NCBI GenBank assembly: GCA_022824495.1
Contig: JAJDZU010000024.1
Location: 186,001 to 250,000 of the forward strand
From: Chloroflexota bacterium
GTDB lineage: Bacteria > Chloroflexota > UBA11872
Direction of reading: 5' to 3'
Length of the DNA stretch: 64,000 nt
Shown: positions 10,690 to 19,062 of the stretch, one piece after another
Position numbering within the stretch: position 1 is the stretch's first letter
Layout: every line of letters starts with the position of its first letter
The notes under the pieces: generated by a model
Told to the model about the DNA's origin: nothing
Seen by the model: only the letters and a program-made list of their open reading frames with translations
Database searches by the model: none
Position numbers and translations under genes: made by a program

Positions 10690-13095
10690 TTAGACACCGC
10701 TCGGAGGAACCGGCGCAAAGTCCGGTATCGCCAGCGGTTCGTGAACGAATACCGCAGGCGCGTTGAACGTGTTCTGCACCACCCGCCCGTCCGGGTAGAT
10801 CTCCAGCCGCTGACTGCGGTCGCCCAGCGCGAAGGTGATCGCCTGTTCGAGCTCCCGGTCGTACACGGACTCGAACGCCGCGGCCAGCACCGGCTCGCTG
10901 GGACCGTAGACGTTGATCCAAATGTCGTTGCCGGCCTGCACCACCAGCGGGTGGGGCTGGTCGTTGTACATGAACGCCAACGTGGTCGTCGTGCCCTCCG
11001 CGGCCGTTGCCAACCAGGCGTCGCCGCCGAAGTTGACCGTGTCGTCCGTCGGCTGACCCGCACTGTCGAGAAGCCCCAGGTCGCCCTCCGGCCGCATCCA
11101 TTCCACCGCAACCTGGGCAAAGCGCTGCAGCATTTCGCTATCCCTGTCCGTCGCGTTCCAGTACACGATCTGCACCTCGTCGGGAAGCCCGGCTAACACC
11201 GGGTCAACGGTGCGGTCGGTAGCCATGCTGACCACGAGCTCATAGGGGGCCAGCGCGTCGGCCGTGACCTGTTCCGGGGTCATGAAGTCGGCCTGCGGCA
11301 CATAACGCCGCAGCGTGTGGCGAATGTGCAGTCGCTGGCTTTCGAACAGCCCGTCGGTGTGCGCCGCAAAGGCGTCAGCCGGGTCTCCGATAATGACGGC
11401 CCGCGGCAGGTCGTCGGCCCGTTTCTCGGCGAGCTCCGCCAGCTGCGCCTGCGCCAGTTCGTAGCGGCGCCATTGGTACGTGTCGTCGGGAAAGAGATGC
11501 GAACCTTCCCAGAACTCGTTCCAGCTATAGATGAATACAAGGCTTGGCCTGGTGTGCGCGGCCAGCCAGGCGGTTTCCTGCAGGTACCGGTTGTCGTCCC
11601 GGACCACGCGTTGCAGCCCGTCGCGCGCGGCGACGCCGCGGTTATCGAAGATGTAGTTCCAGGTCACCACGTGATGCCCGAACTGCCACTGCGGCGTGTC
11701 CACCACGAAGTTGAACGGCGCGTAGTCGTCCGGCCAGCGCTCGAACGCCAACTCCTGGACGCGTGACGAGGCCGACCAGTCGAAGATCACGTCCACGTCC
11801 AGGGCGGCCTCGACGCGCTGCACGAGCTCGGTAAAGAACCACGTCCAGGCCTCGGTGTCCTCCAAATCGTCCGGAAAGCCGTAGGCGTAGACGATCACTG
11901 GCAGCTGGCCATCGGCATCGTAGAGCCAGAGGTCTCGCGGAATCCCCTGGTAGAAGGCGATGACTTCGTCCGAAATTTTGGTGAGGCTTTCCTCATCAGC
12001 CGCGATATAGGCGCGGTCGCTTAACACGGCCTGGCCGCCCGCGTGCAGCAGCTCCCAGTCGTAGAACAGCCCGATCCGTAGGTCGTGGCGGCGCAGCGAG
12101 TCCAACACCACTTCGGTGGGGGTCAGGCTGTCGCCGGTCAGGTACCACTCCCACATCACGCCGTCCACGCCCAGGTCGCGGATCAGCCGGAAGTTGGCGT
12201 CGTAGTACGCGGGCGACCCGACCTGCTCACGGGTGATGCCAATCCGTTCCCAGGACAACTGGTGGGTGAAGTACTCGGTCGGCAGATAGTCGTGGTCCCA
12301 CCAGTCAAAAAACTGCACCACGCTGACCGGGCGTGGCGGCAGTCGGTAGTCCGGGTCGTGCGGGACGGTAGCGCGCCGCGGGATGAGCGACGTGCCTTTC
12401 AGGAATTCGGAAATGTCCACGCGACGCGGGGCGTCGTCCACGTCGGGCGCGTAGACCCAGGCTGCTCGCTGGGCCCGTAACGCGTAGACGCCATCAGTCT
12501 GGGCCAGGGCCAGGGGAAGGCCGTGAACGAGGATGGCGGCGGCGTCGTTGCCCAGGACCGCGCCCGCCGTATAGAACGCCTGGCGCAGCGCGTTGCGCCA
12601 GGGCTCTGTCCCTTCCAGCAGTGCCAGGTGCCGCCGCTGGACGTCAGGCCAGGCCAGACCGGAGTTGGCCGACCAGTCGGCGGACGCCGGTATTCCGAAA
12701 TCGCTGAGGAGTTGAGCGTCGTAGCCGCTTGATGAGAGCAGGTCCATGACGTTGGTCACGGAGACGCCGCGGTCGGGTTCCCAGCGCAACATGCCGCGCT
12801 CAAATAGCTGGGCAACCTGCCCCTGGTACGGGAAACGTCGCGACACCGGGGCGCCAAACGTTAGTTCGCCCCCCAGGTCCCGCCACGACGACCAGAGGCG
12901 TACGTCTTCGAAATCGGTCACCGCGAATCCCCGGTCCGGCGCTTCGGTCGCGAAGAAGGCGGCGTCCGTGACCGGGGCGGCTTGCTCGGACGACTGAACG
13001 CCGGACGCCGTGGTTGCCGCCAGCGCAAGGAAAACCCCGAGCAGGGCCAGGCGCAGGGTCCCGGCCAGTTGCGCCCAGCCGACGAGGGACGTCAT
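10690..13095 (-). CDS. Secreted GH99-like TIM-barrel protein with LGFP-type repeat
   Basis: The 801 residues begin with a signal peptide (about 1-35). Next comes a repeat of the LGFP type (WRDLGGELTFGAPVSR, then FERGMLRW), commonly used in Chloroflexota to bind surface polymers. The central region (about 240-520) contains FFDWWDHDY, DGVMWEWYLTG and SWNEFWEGSHLFPDD. This is the active-site-like signature shared by GH99 endo-mannosidases and related WbsX-type proteins. A C-terminal beta-rich part follows. A secreted glycoside hydrolase acting on alpha-glycans is the best guess; catalytic residues cannot be confirmed by eye. It sits 48 bases after the oxidoreductase at 13144-14196. Confidence 0.65.
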   Translation of the reverse strand: MTSLVGWAQLAGTLRLALLGVFLALAATTASGVQSSEQAAPVTDAAFFATEAPDRGFAVTDFEDVRLWSSWRDLGGELTFGAPVSRRFPYQGQVAQLFERGMLRWEPDRGVSVTNVMDLLSSSGYDAQLLSDFGIPASADWSANSGLAWPDVQRRHLALLEGTEPWRNALRQAFYTAGAVLGNDAAAILVHGLPLALAQTDGVYALRAQRAAWVYAPDVDDAPRRVDISEFLKGTSLIPRRATVPHDPDYRLPPRPVSVVQFFDWWDHDYLPTEYFTHQLSWERIGITREQVGSPAYYDANFRLIRDLGVDGVMWEWYLTGDSLTPTEVVLDSLRRHDLRIGLFYDWELLHAGGQAVLSDRAYIAADEESLTKISDEVIAFYQGIPRDLWLYDADGQLPVIVYAYGFPDDLEDTEAWTWFFTELVQRVEAALDVDVIFDWSASSRVQELAFERWPDDYAPFNFVVDTPQWQFGHHVVTWNYIFDNRGVAARDGLQRVVRDDNRYLQETAWLAAHTRPSLVFIYSWNEFWEGSHLFPDDTYQWRRYELAQAQLAELAEKRADDLPRAVIIGDPADAFAAHTDGLFESQRLHIRHTLRRYVPQADFMTPEQVTADALAPYELVVSMATDRTVDPVLAGLPDEVQIVYWNATDRDSEMLQRFAQVAVEWMRPEGDLGLLDSAGQPTDDTVNFGGDAWLATAAEGTTTTLAFMYNDQPHPLVVQAGNDIWINVYGPSEPVLAAAFESVYDRELEQAITFALGDRSQRLEIYPDGRVVQNTFNAPAVFVHEPLAIPDFAPVPPSGV

Positions 13096-13143
13096 AACCG
13101 GGGCAGCGGCACGACCCTCTGGGCCACCGTGGCCGGCGGGTGC

Positions 13144-14196
13144 CTACTCAAGCGGAATACTGACCCGCCGCCCCTCCCGCGCGGACCGCGTGGCCGCCTC
13201 CATGAACTCCATGTACTTGAACGCGCGGGCGAAGCTGGGCGCCAGCCCCGTGTCGTGGCTGCCGCTGCGGATGGCGTCGATGAAATCCGTCTCGACGTTC
13301 GGGTCGTAATGCTCGTCGGCCGGGATGTCGATCGGCGACAACTCATCCTCGCCCGCCTTGGCGCCGGCGATGGTGTCGTGGTCGAAGTCGTAGACCAGGG
13401 TGCCCTCGTCGCCGTAGAGCCAGACCTCGGTGGCCGGTTCGTGATGCGCCAGGCCCGACCACTGGTACACGTAGTCCGCCCCGGATACCAACTCGCCCAT
13501 CGCGGTGAAGGAGTCCGGAACCCGCACGGCCTCGAAGGCGTCGGTCTCCGCGTTGCGGCGCTCCTTGATGTGGACCTTGGTCATCGCCTGAACGTCGCGT
13601 TCCGGCCCCACCCAGCGCTGCAGGGCCTCCACCATGATTCCGACGTTCATCACGTTGTAGCCGCTGATGTCGAAGTCGTGCCGCCAGTGCAGGATGTCGT
13701 TGGTGACGGCGGTGTCCCCAAACGACGACATCCGCGCCTGGCGCAGCGTGCCAACGAAACGATCCACCTTCAGCAGACGGAGCATCGTGCGGTCGCCGGC
13801 CACCCCAATTCCCGGCGGACAGACGGCCGCCACCAGTCCCGGATTTCGCTCGGCGGCCCCCAGCATCTCGCGCGCCTCGGCCAGGTTGCGCGCCATGCGC
13901 GCCTGGCAAAAGACGTGCTTGCCGGCATCAAGAGCAGCCACCGACACCAGTGCGTGCAAGTACGGCGTGGCCCCGATCCAAACGACGTCCACGTCGGGGT
14001 GCTCCACCACCTCGCGCCAGTTGTCCAGGACGTTCGGCACGCTGTGGTCGGCGGCGAACGCTTCGGCTGTTTCACGACGCCGGTTCGTCACCGCCACGAA
14101 GGCAATGTCGTCTACATCCGCCAGGTTCGGCATGTGCCGCGTGCGCACGATGTCGCCCGCGCCGACGATGCCGATTCCGAGGCTGCCATTCGACAT
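13144..14196 (-). CDS. Gfo/Idh/MocA-family oxidoreductase
   Basis: This is an NAD(P)-dependent sugar dehydrogenase-type enzyme of 350 residues. The start at 14196 (MSNGSLGIGIVGAGDI) is preferred to a longer frame because AGGAAC lies just upstream and the nucleotide-binding GxGxxG motif then falls at the expected position. The usual EKP catalytic motif is replaced by CQARMARN, so the active site is atypical. Later ISGYNVMNVGI provides the substrate-domain histidine-equivalent region. It heads a minus-strand operon with the GH99-like protein and an MFS exporter. It diverges from a second oxidoreductase at 14359. Confidence 0.82.
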   Translation of the reverse strand: MSNGSLGIGIVGAGDIVRTRHMPNLADVDDIAFVAVTNRRRETAEAFAADHSVPNVLDNWREVVEHPDVDVVWIGATPYLHALVSVAALDAGKHVFCQARMARNLAEAREMLGAAERNPGLVAAVCPPGIGVAGDRTMLRLLKVDRFVGTLRQARMSSFGDTAVTNDILHWRHDFDISGYNVMNVGIMVEALQRWVGPERDVQAMTKVHIKERRNAETDAFEAVRVPDSFTAMGELVSGADYVYQWSGLAHHEPATEVWLYGDEGTLVYDFDHDTIAGAKAGEDELSPIDIPADEHYDPNVETDFIDAIRSGSHDTGLAPSFARAFKYMEFMEAATRSAREGRRVSIPLE

Positions 14197-14358
14197 GTAA
14201 GTTCCTGAATCGGGGAATCCCTGCCGCGGCATCATGGCACGCCCCGCGCCGGTTCGCGTACCGCTCGCCAACCGTCCAGAATGTCTGCAATGGCAAGTTC
14301 AAGGCGAAGAACGGCGTTCGGACCGACCGATCTGTCCAAGAGCGCGTGAGAGGGCCGC

Positions 14359-15345
14359 ATGACTGATCCGACGTCCGCCCCACTGCGCGTCGCCATCGTC
14401 GGCAGCGGCGGTATGGCTGCGGCTCGCGCCGAGCGCATGTCCGCGCGCTCCGACATGGAGCTGGTGGTCATTGCCGGCCGCAATCCTGACACCTGCGCCG
14501 CATTGGCCGCGCGCTTTGGAGTCGAGCACACGCAGGACTGGGAATCCACCGTTGCGCGTGCGGACGTGGACGCGGTCATCGTCACCACCCACCCCGACAC
14601 GCACGCCCCAATGGGCGCGGCCGCCCTGGCGGCCGGCAAGCACCTCTTCAGCGAGTCGCCGCTGGCGCTCGCGCCGCTGGACGCCTCGCGTCTGTTACGA
14701 GAAGCCGACCAGCGGGGGTTGGTCATTCGCGTCGGCCACACCAGCCCGCTCCGACCGGGTCCGCGCCTGGTTCGCCAGCAGGTCGCCGCCCTGGGCGGCG
14801 CGCTGCACGACGACCTGGTGATCCACTTTCCGCATGACCTCCGTGCCGGCCGCGACGCCGGGTTCGACCAGCGCATCAGCGGCCATCCCCTCGTCTACGC
14901 CATCCTGCTGGGCTACCCCGCGATCTACGGCCGCGGGCCGATCACCCACATCGCCGCAGCCGCCGCCATCGAGCCGGAAGGCCACGTGTTCGACCGTGCC
15001 GTGGCGGTCGTCAACCTCCGCTTCCAGGACGGCGGCCTGGCGACCATTACCTACCGTCGCGGCTTCGACGGTGATGCCGAATCGGGCCGCAAAGTCATCT
15101 GCCGGCAGGGCGTGGTCGACTTCAGCGAGGCCGCCGATCACATCGGCGTCAGCGACGCCGACGGGCCACGGATGCTGCTGATTCCCGACGGAGACCCCTG
15201 GGACGACGAGTTGAGCGAGTTCGTCGCCGCCATTCGCGAAGGCCGCCCCATGTCCGTCTCCGCACGGGAAGCTGCAAGGGTCGTCGACATCATCGACGCC
15301 GCCCGCCGGGCGGCCGACGCCGGCTCCGCTTTCGCCGAAATCTGA
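14359..15345 (+). CDS. Gfo/Idh/MocA-family oxidoreductase
   Basis: A 328-residue paralogue-type enzyme with Rossmann motif VAIVGSGGMAAAR at residues 11-23 and the catalytic-region variant SESPLAL in place of the canonical CEKPLA. The Lys normally required for hydride transfer is therefore missing. It may act as a non-canonical dehydrogenase or a sugar-binding relative. The C-terminal domain ends with VSAREAARVVDIIDAA, typical of the family. The gene starts 162 bases from the divergent oxidoreductase and leads a plus-strand set with an MFS transporter and a sugar isomerase. Confidence 0.8.
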   Translation: MTDPTSAPLRVAIVGSGGMAAARAERMSARSDMELVVIAGRNPDTCAALAARFGVEHTQDWESTVARADVDAVIVTTHPDTHAPMGAAALAAGKHLFSESPLALAPLDASRLLREADQRGLVIRVGHTSPLRPGPRLVRQQVAALGGALHDDLVIHFPHDLRAGRDAGFDQRISGHPLVYAILLGYPAIYGRGPITHIAAAAAIEPEGHVFDRAVAVVNLRFQDGGLATITYRRGFDGDAESGRKVICRQGVVDFSEAADHIGVSDADGPRMLLIPDGDPWDDELSEFVAAIREGRPMSVSAREAARVVDIIDAARRAADAGSAFAEI

Positions 15346-15441
15346 TCCGCCAGTTGGCGCGCGCGCGCCAATCGTCAATCATGCGGACAGGCGGGACCTG
15401 ATCTCGGGTTTTCGCCGGGAGGACCCGCGCAGGCTCGACCC

Positions 15442-16752
15442 ATGACCAGCGATAGTCCGGCAGCCCCGCCCTCGCCGCTTGAGCCTCCCACCGGCCGGCG
15501 CTCGCGCCTGGCCCGCCACCGCGATCGCCTGGCGCCCGCGTTCGCCCACAGCGATTTCGTCCGGCTTTGGCGCGCCAACCTGGGGACCATGATGGCGTTC
15601 TGGATGCAGAACGTCGCCCAGGGCTGGCTGGTCGCGGTCATCACCGAGTCCCCGCTGATCCTGGGCACCCTGGCCATGGTTCGCGCCATCCCCATGCTGG
15701 TCCTCTCGCCCTTCGGCGGCTTGCTGGCCGACCGGGTCAGCCGCACCAAGCTGCTGATCGCCTCTCAGATGATCTTCACCGTGGCCGGCCTTTCCATCGG
15801 CGTGCTGGTCGCCACCGGCCGAATCGAGGTCTGGCACCTGGCGATCTCCAGCGTCATGGCGGGCACGTCGTTCGCTATCAGCGTGCCGTCGCGCAACGCC
15901 CTGGTGTCCGACCTGGTGCCGCGCCGCCACGTCAGCAACGCCATCGCGCTCACCAGCACCACCATGAACGCCTCGCGCATCGTCGGTCCGGCGCTGGCCG
16001 GCTGGCTGATCGGCGTCATCGGCATCGCCGGCACCTACTTCGTGCAGACCGGCGGCTACCTGTGGGGCATGGCCAACGTCCTGTCCGTCCGCGGCGGCGA
16101 TCAGCACCCCAGGACTCGCGGATCGCCGTTTGCAGCGCTGCGCGACGGGTTTACCTTCGCCTTCAGCACTCGTCCGCTGGCCGCGCTGCTGCTGCTGGGC
16201 CTCTCGCCCTCCCTCTTCAGCATGCCCATGGTCATGATCCTGCCGATCTTCGTGAAGCAGGACCTGAAGGCCGGCTCGGAGGAATTGGGCCTCGTCCTCG
16301 CGGCCCAGGGCATCGGAGCGGTCATCGGGTCGGTTGGCGTGGTCGCCTACTCCGGTAGCCGGCGCAAGGGCCCGGTCGTCATGCTCAGCGCCGCCGCCTT
16401 TGGCCTGGCGATTGTCGTGCTCGGCCTGACCCGCACCCCCTTGGCGGCCGGCATCGTCATGGCGGTCGCCGGCTTCTTTTCGGCGGTGTACATGGCCAAC
16501 AACCAGACCATGATTCAACTGCTGGCCCCCAGTCGGCTGCGCGGACGCGTCATGTCCATCTGGATGCTCGGCTGGGGCCTCACACCGCTGGGCCTGATGC
16601 CCATCTCGATCGTGGCCGAAACCCGCGGCATGCCGACCGCCATGGTCCTGGGCGGCGGCCTCAGCGTCGCCGTCGTGCTCTTCATCATGGTTTGGGGCCG
16701 CGAGCTCTGGACCCTCGACGCCGAAGCCGCGGTCGACCCCTCCGAGCACTGA
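15442..16752 (+). CDS. MFS transporter
   Basis: This 436-residue permease has about twelve hydrophobic segments. WMQNVAQGWLV in segment 1 and GGLLADRVSRTKLL after segment 2 place it in the same MFS_3/EntS-like group as the protein at 9323-10579. A charged N-terminal tail (SRLARHRDRLA) precedes segment 1. The ATG start is 96 bases downstream of the oxidoreductase. The antisense strand also has a long open frame here, but its translation is His/Asp/Gly rich and not protein-like. Substrate unknown. Confidence 0.87.
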   Translation: MTSDSPAAPPSPLEPPTGRRSRLARHRDRLAPAFAHSDFVRLWRANLGTMMAFWMQNVAQGWLVAVITESPLILGTLAMVRAIPMLVLSPFGGLLADRVSRTKLLIASQMIFTVAGLSIGVLVATGRIEVWHLAISSVMAGTSFAISVPSRNALVSDLVPRRHVSNAIALTSTTMNASRIVGPALAGWLIGVIGIAGTYFVQTGGYLWGMANVLSVRGGDQHPRTRGSPFAALRDGFTFAFSTRPLAALLLLGLSPSLFSMPMVMILPIFVKQDLKAGSEELGLVLAAQGIGAVIGSVGVVAYSGSRRKGPVVMLSAAAFGLAIVVLGLTRTPLAAGIVMAVAGFFSAVYMANNQTMIQLLAPSRLRGRVMSIWMLGWGLTPLGLMPISIVAETRGMPTAMVLGGGLSVAVVLFIMVWGRELWTLDAEAAVDPSEH

Positions 16753-16804
16753 CGCGGCATGGTCGTACTACCATCGCTCGGCCCTTCGCGAACGGAGACG
16801 GCGC

Positions 16805-17665
16805 ATGCGTAGCGGAGTCGTTGGCCTGCTGCCGTCCGATCCCCCGTCAATCACGACGGCCGACGTGCGACGCGCCCTTGAACTCGGCTTCACCGGTAGC
16901 AGCGTCCAACTCGGACAGCCGGACACCTACTCGCCGGACGAGTTTCGCCGCGTCGGCGACCTGCTGGCCGCGGAAGGCCTGACCGTCGCCCAGGCCAACG
17001 GCCAGTACCCCTCGCTCATCTCGCTCGATCCGGCCGTCCGGCAAGCCGGAATCGACGGCATGCAGCGGCACATGCAGGCCGCGCACGCGCTGCGGGCCGA
17101 AACCCTCTACGTCCGCCCCGGCGGCCTCAACCCCGTCGGTCCCTGGTATCCCCATCCCGACCATCACCACGACGCCGCCTTCGAGCGCGCCGTCGAGAGC
17201 ATCGCCGCCATTGCCGAGGCCGCTGAGGCCGAAGGCATAACGCTGACCGTCGAGGGCCACGTCCTCTCCGTGCTGGACCGGCCCGAACGCATCGCCGAAC
17301 TGCTCCGCCGCATCCCCACCCAGGCCCTCGGCTTCAACCTGGACCCCGTCAACTTCATCGGCAGCATCTGGGACGCCTGGAACCCCGACCCCGTCTATGC
17401 CCGCCTGCTGGAGGCCGCCCGGGGGCGCATCCCGGCCGCCCACTGGAAGGACTACACGCTCGAGGACCGCTTGGTCCTGCACATCGAGGAAGTCCCCCTC
17501 GGCCAGGGCGTCATCGACCACGCCGCCTGGCTCACGGCCCTCAACGAAACCGCCCCCCGCGCCTGGGTCCTCATCGAACACCTGCCCCCCGAACTCATCC
17601 CCGAAGCCAAACGCGTCCTCGACGCGGCCATGGCCCAGGCGGGCCTCACCTGGGATCCCGCCTAA
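16805..17665 (+). CDS. Sugar phosphate isomerase/epimerase-like TIM barrel
   Basis: The 286 residues match the xylose-isomerase-like/AP-endonuclease-2 superfamily. Metal-ligand candidates are the Glu in TLTVEGHV, the Asp in FNLDPVN, His in AAHWKDY and Glu in VLIEH. GGAG sits 7 bases before the ATG. Together with the two oxidoreductases it suggests inositol- or rare-sugar catabolism (inference from context). Several related activities (epimerase, isomerase, dehydratase) use this fold, so the exact reaction is open. Confidence 0.78.
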   Translation: MRSGVVGLLPSDPPSITTADVRRALELGFTGSSVQLGQPDTYSPDEFRRVGDLLAAEGLTVAQANGQYPSLISLDPAVRQAGIDGMQRHMQAAHALRAETLYVRPGGLNPVGPWYPHPDHHHDAAFERAVESIAAIAEAAEAEGITLTVEGHVLSVLDRPERIAELLRRIPTQALGFNLDPVNFIGSIWDAWNPDPVYARLLEAARGRIPAAHWKDYTLEDRLVLHIEEVPLGQGVIDHAAWLTALNETAPRAWVLIEHLPPELIPEAKRVLDAAMAQAGLTWDPA

Positions 17666-17703
17666 GTCTGAACCGAGGCTCGATAGACCGTCGCAACGGG
17701 CCA

Positions 17704-17725
17704 GGCCGAGCAGACGCCCTCGGCC
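17704..17725. terminator. Hairpin between convergent genes
   Basis: GGCCGAG and CTCGGCC pair perfectly over 7 bp around an 8-base loop, between the isomerase stop and the convergent coiled-coil gene. No T-tract follows, so confidence is modest. Confidence 0.35.
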
Positions 17726-17749
17726 GAGAGTCGCCGAAATCCAGTGCCT

Positions 17750-18184
17750 CTACCCGCTGAAGCCGCGCACCTGGACACGCCTGTTGGTGTCTGCAGTCGT
17801 GGATTCAATGGTTGCGACTTTCAGACTTAGGACATCGGCGACCGTCGTAAGCGTTTCGACATCCTCCTTGACGGCAACCAAGTCTTGCCTGAGAGCTCCT
17901 ACATCCCCCTTTAGGGTCTCCATGTCGGACTTGAGGGTTCCAACGTCAGACTTGAGGGTTCCGACGTCGGACCTGAGGGTCCCGATGTCGAGCTTGAGTG
18001 TGGCGAATTCTCTGTCGTGGGCAGCGAGCCGCTGATCCACCCGTTCCAGAATCAGCAGAATGCTCTGAAGCGTGGTGTCGTCCGATTCCGCGCGCCGCTC
18101 AAGACGAGCGACACGAACATCCATCGTTGGCGTAGCCAGGCGAGTCCCCCTTCGTGCAAGTACGATCGGATCCCCGCCCTGCAT
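17750..18184 (-). CDS. Heptad-repeat coiled-coil protein
   Basis: This 144-residue soluble protein has a centre made almost entirely of the heptad LKSDVGT and variants (LRSDVGT, LKSDMET, LKGDVGA), predicting a parallel coiled coil. The start is uncertain. The ATG at 18184 lacks a Shine-Dalgarno but TACAAT lies 4 bases upstream, which could make it leaderless; an ATG at 18124 (MDVRVARLERR) is the alternative. Similar proteins occur near restriction or TA genes but no function is established. The gene at 619 is a membrane-anchored analogue. Confidence 0.6.
   Translation of the reverse strand: MQGGDPIVLARRGTRLATPTMDVRVARLERRAESDDTTLQSILLILERVDQRLAAHDREFATLKLDIGTLRSDVGTLKSDVGTLKSDMETLKGDVGALRQDLVAVKEDVETLTTVADVLSLKVATIESTTADTNRRVQVRGFSG
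17909..17992. repeat. Four tandem 21-bp units within the coiled-coil gene
   Basis: Units beginning at 17909, 17930, 17951 and 17972 share the pattern CTTGAGGGTTCCxACGTCxGA with few mismatches. Each encodes one heptad, so copy number could change in frame by slippage. Confidence 0.75.
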
Positions 18185-18267
18185 CTATTGTAGCGGTCGC
18201 AGCGAATCCCGTAGATTCCGCCCACAGACCGAGTTGACCCGCAGACGGCTCACCACGAATGGCGCCA

Positions 18268-18285
18268 ATGTTTCACGTGAAACAT
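18268..18285. promoter_or_regulatory. parS centromere site (ParB-binding)
   Basis: The 16-base sequence TGTTTCACGTGAAACA (18269-18284) is identical to the bacterial chromosomal parS consensus, and the palindrome extends by one base on each side. It lies 26 bases upstream of the SDR gene, outside any coding region. ParB loads here to nucleate the partition complex and recruit SMC. parS sites usually cluster near the replication origin, so this window may be origin-proximal. parA and parB are not in the window. Confidence 0.9.
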
Positions 18286-18311
18286 CGCAGCCTTCACGAG
18301 GACGCTGACCG

Positions 18312-19058
18312 ATGACCACCGACTCCCTACAGAACCGCGTCATCATCGTCACCGGCGGCGCCTCCGGCATCGGCCGCGCCACCGTCGAGGTCTGCGCCCG
18401 GCGCGGCGCCCATGTGGTGCTGGCCGACCTTGCACAGAGTGAGGGCGCGGCCATTGCCGACAGCCTGACCGCCGAGGGCCGCACCGTTCGCTTCGTCGCC
18501 TGCGACGTTGCCGACGAGGATCAGGTGGAAAACCTGCTGGCCGCCACGTCGGAGCTTGGCCGCCTCAACGTCCTGATCGCCTGCGCCGGCATCCTCCATG
18601 GCGCCACCGTGCCGATCCAGGACTTCGAGACCGAAACCTTCGACCGCGTTCTCGGCATCAACGCCCGCGGCATGTTCCTTTGCGCCAAGCACGCGGTACG
18701 CGCCATGGGCGAAGCCGGCGGCGTGATCCTGCTGCTGGCCTCGGGCGCCGGCGTCACCAGCGGTAGTTCGTCGTTCGCGTATGGAACCAGCAAGGGTGCG
18801 GTGCATGGCCTGGGCCTGGTCATGCAAGGACGAATGGGCTATGACCCCATCCGAGTCAACACCGTGGCCCCCGGCAGCATCGCCACCGCCCTCAAGCTGC
18901 AGAACGTGGTGGATGTCGGCCAGGCCGCCGGCGTCTCCGATGACGAAATCCGCCGCCGCCAGGCCGAACTCGGCGACCCGGCCGGCGTCGCCCGCGTCCT
19001 CGCCTTCCTTGCCTCCGACGAAGCCGACTACGTCCGCGGCACCGTCTTCACGCGCTAA
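18312..19058 (+). CDS. Short-chain dehydrogenase/reductase
   Basis: This is a 248-residue NAD(P)-dependent oxidoreductase. The cofactor loop TGGASGIG starts near residue 14, CAGI stands for the usual NAG motif near residue 92, and the catalytic Tyr and Lys are in YGTSK near residue 157, with Ser in the preceding GVTSGSSS segment. The C-terminus stops at RGTVFTR, a few residues short of the usual GxxxxVDGG ending. It converges on a DapA-family gene with only 4 bases between the stops. Context suggests sugar-acid or polyol metabolism. Confidence 0.87.
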   Translation: MTTDSLQNRVIIVTGGASGIGRATVEVCARRGAHVVLADLAQSEGAAIADSLTAEGRTVRFVACDVADEDQVENLLAATSELGRLNVLIACAGILHGATVPIQDFETETFDRVLGINARGMFLCAKHAVRAMGEAGGVILLLASGAGVTSGSSSFAYGTSKGAVHGLGLVMQGRMGYDPIRVNTVAPGSIATALKLQNVVDVGQAAGVSDDEIRRRQAELGDPAGVARVLAFLASDEADYVRGTVFTR

Positions 19059-19062
19059 GCGC

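Noticed and set aside
15379-16749. Long minus-strand open frame opposite the second MFS gene
   Set aside because: Its translation is dominated by His, Asp, Gly and Gln and lacks any hydrophobic core; it is the shadow of a high-GC coding strand. The same applies to the long antisense frames at 2773-3978 and 31998-33434.
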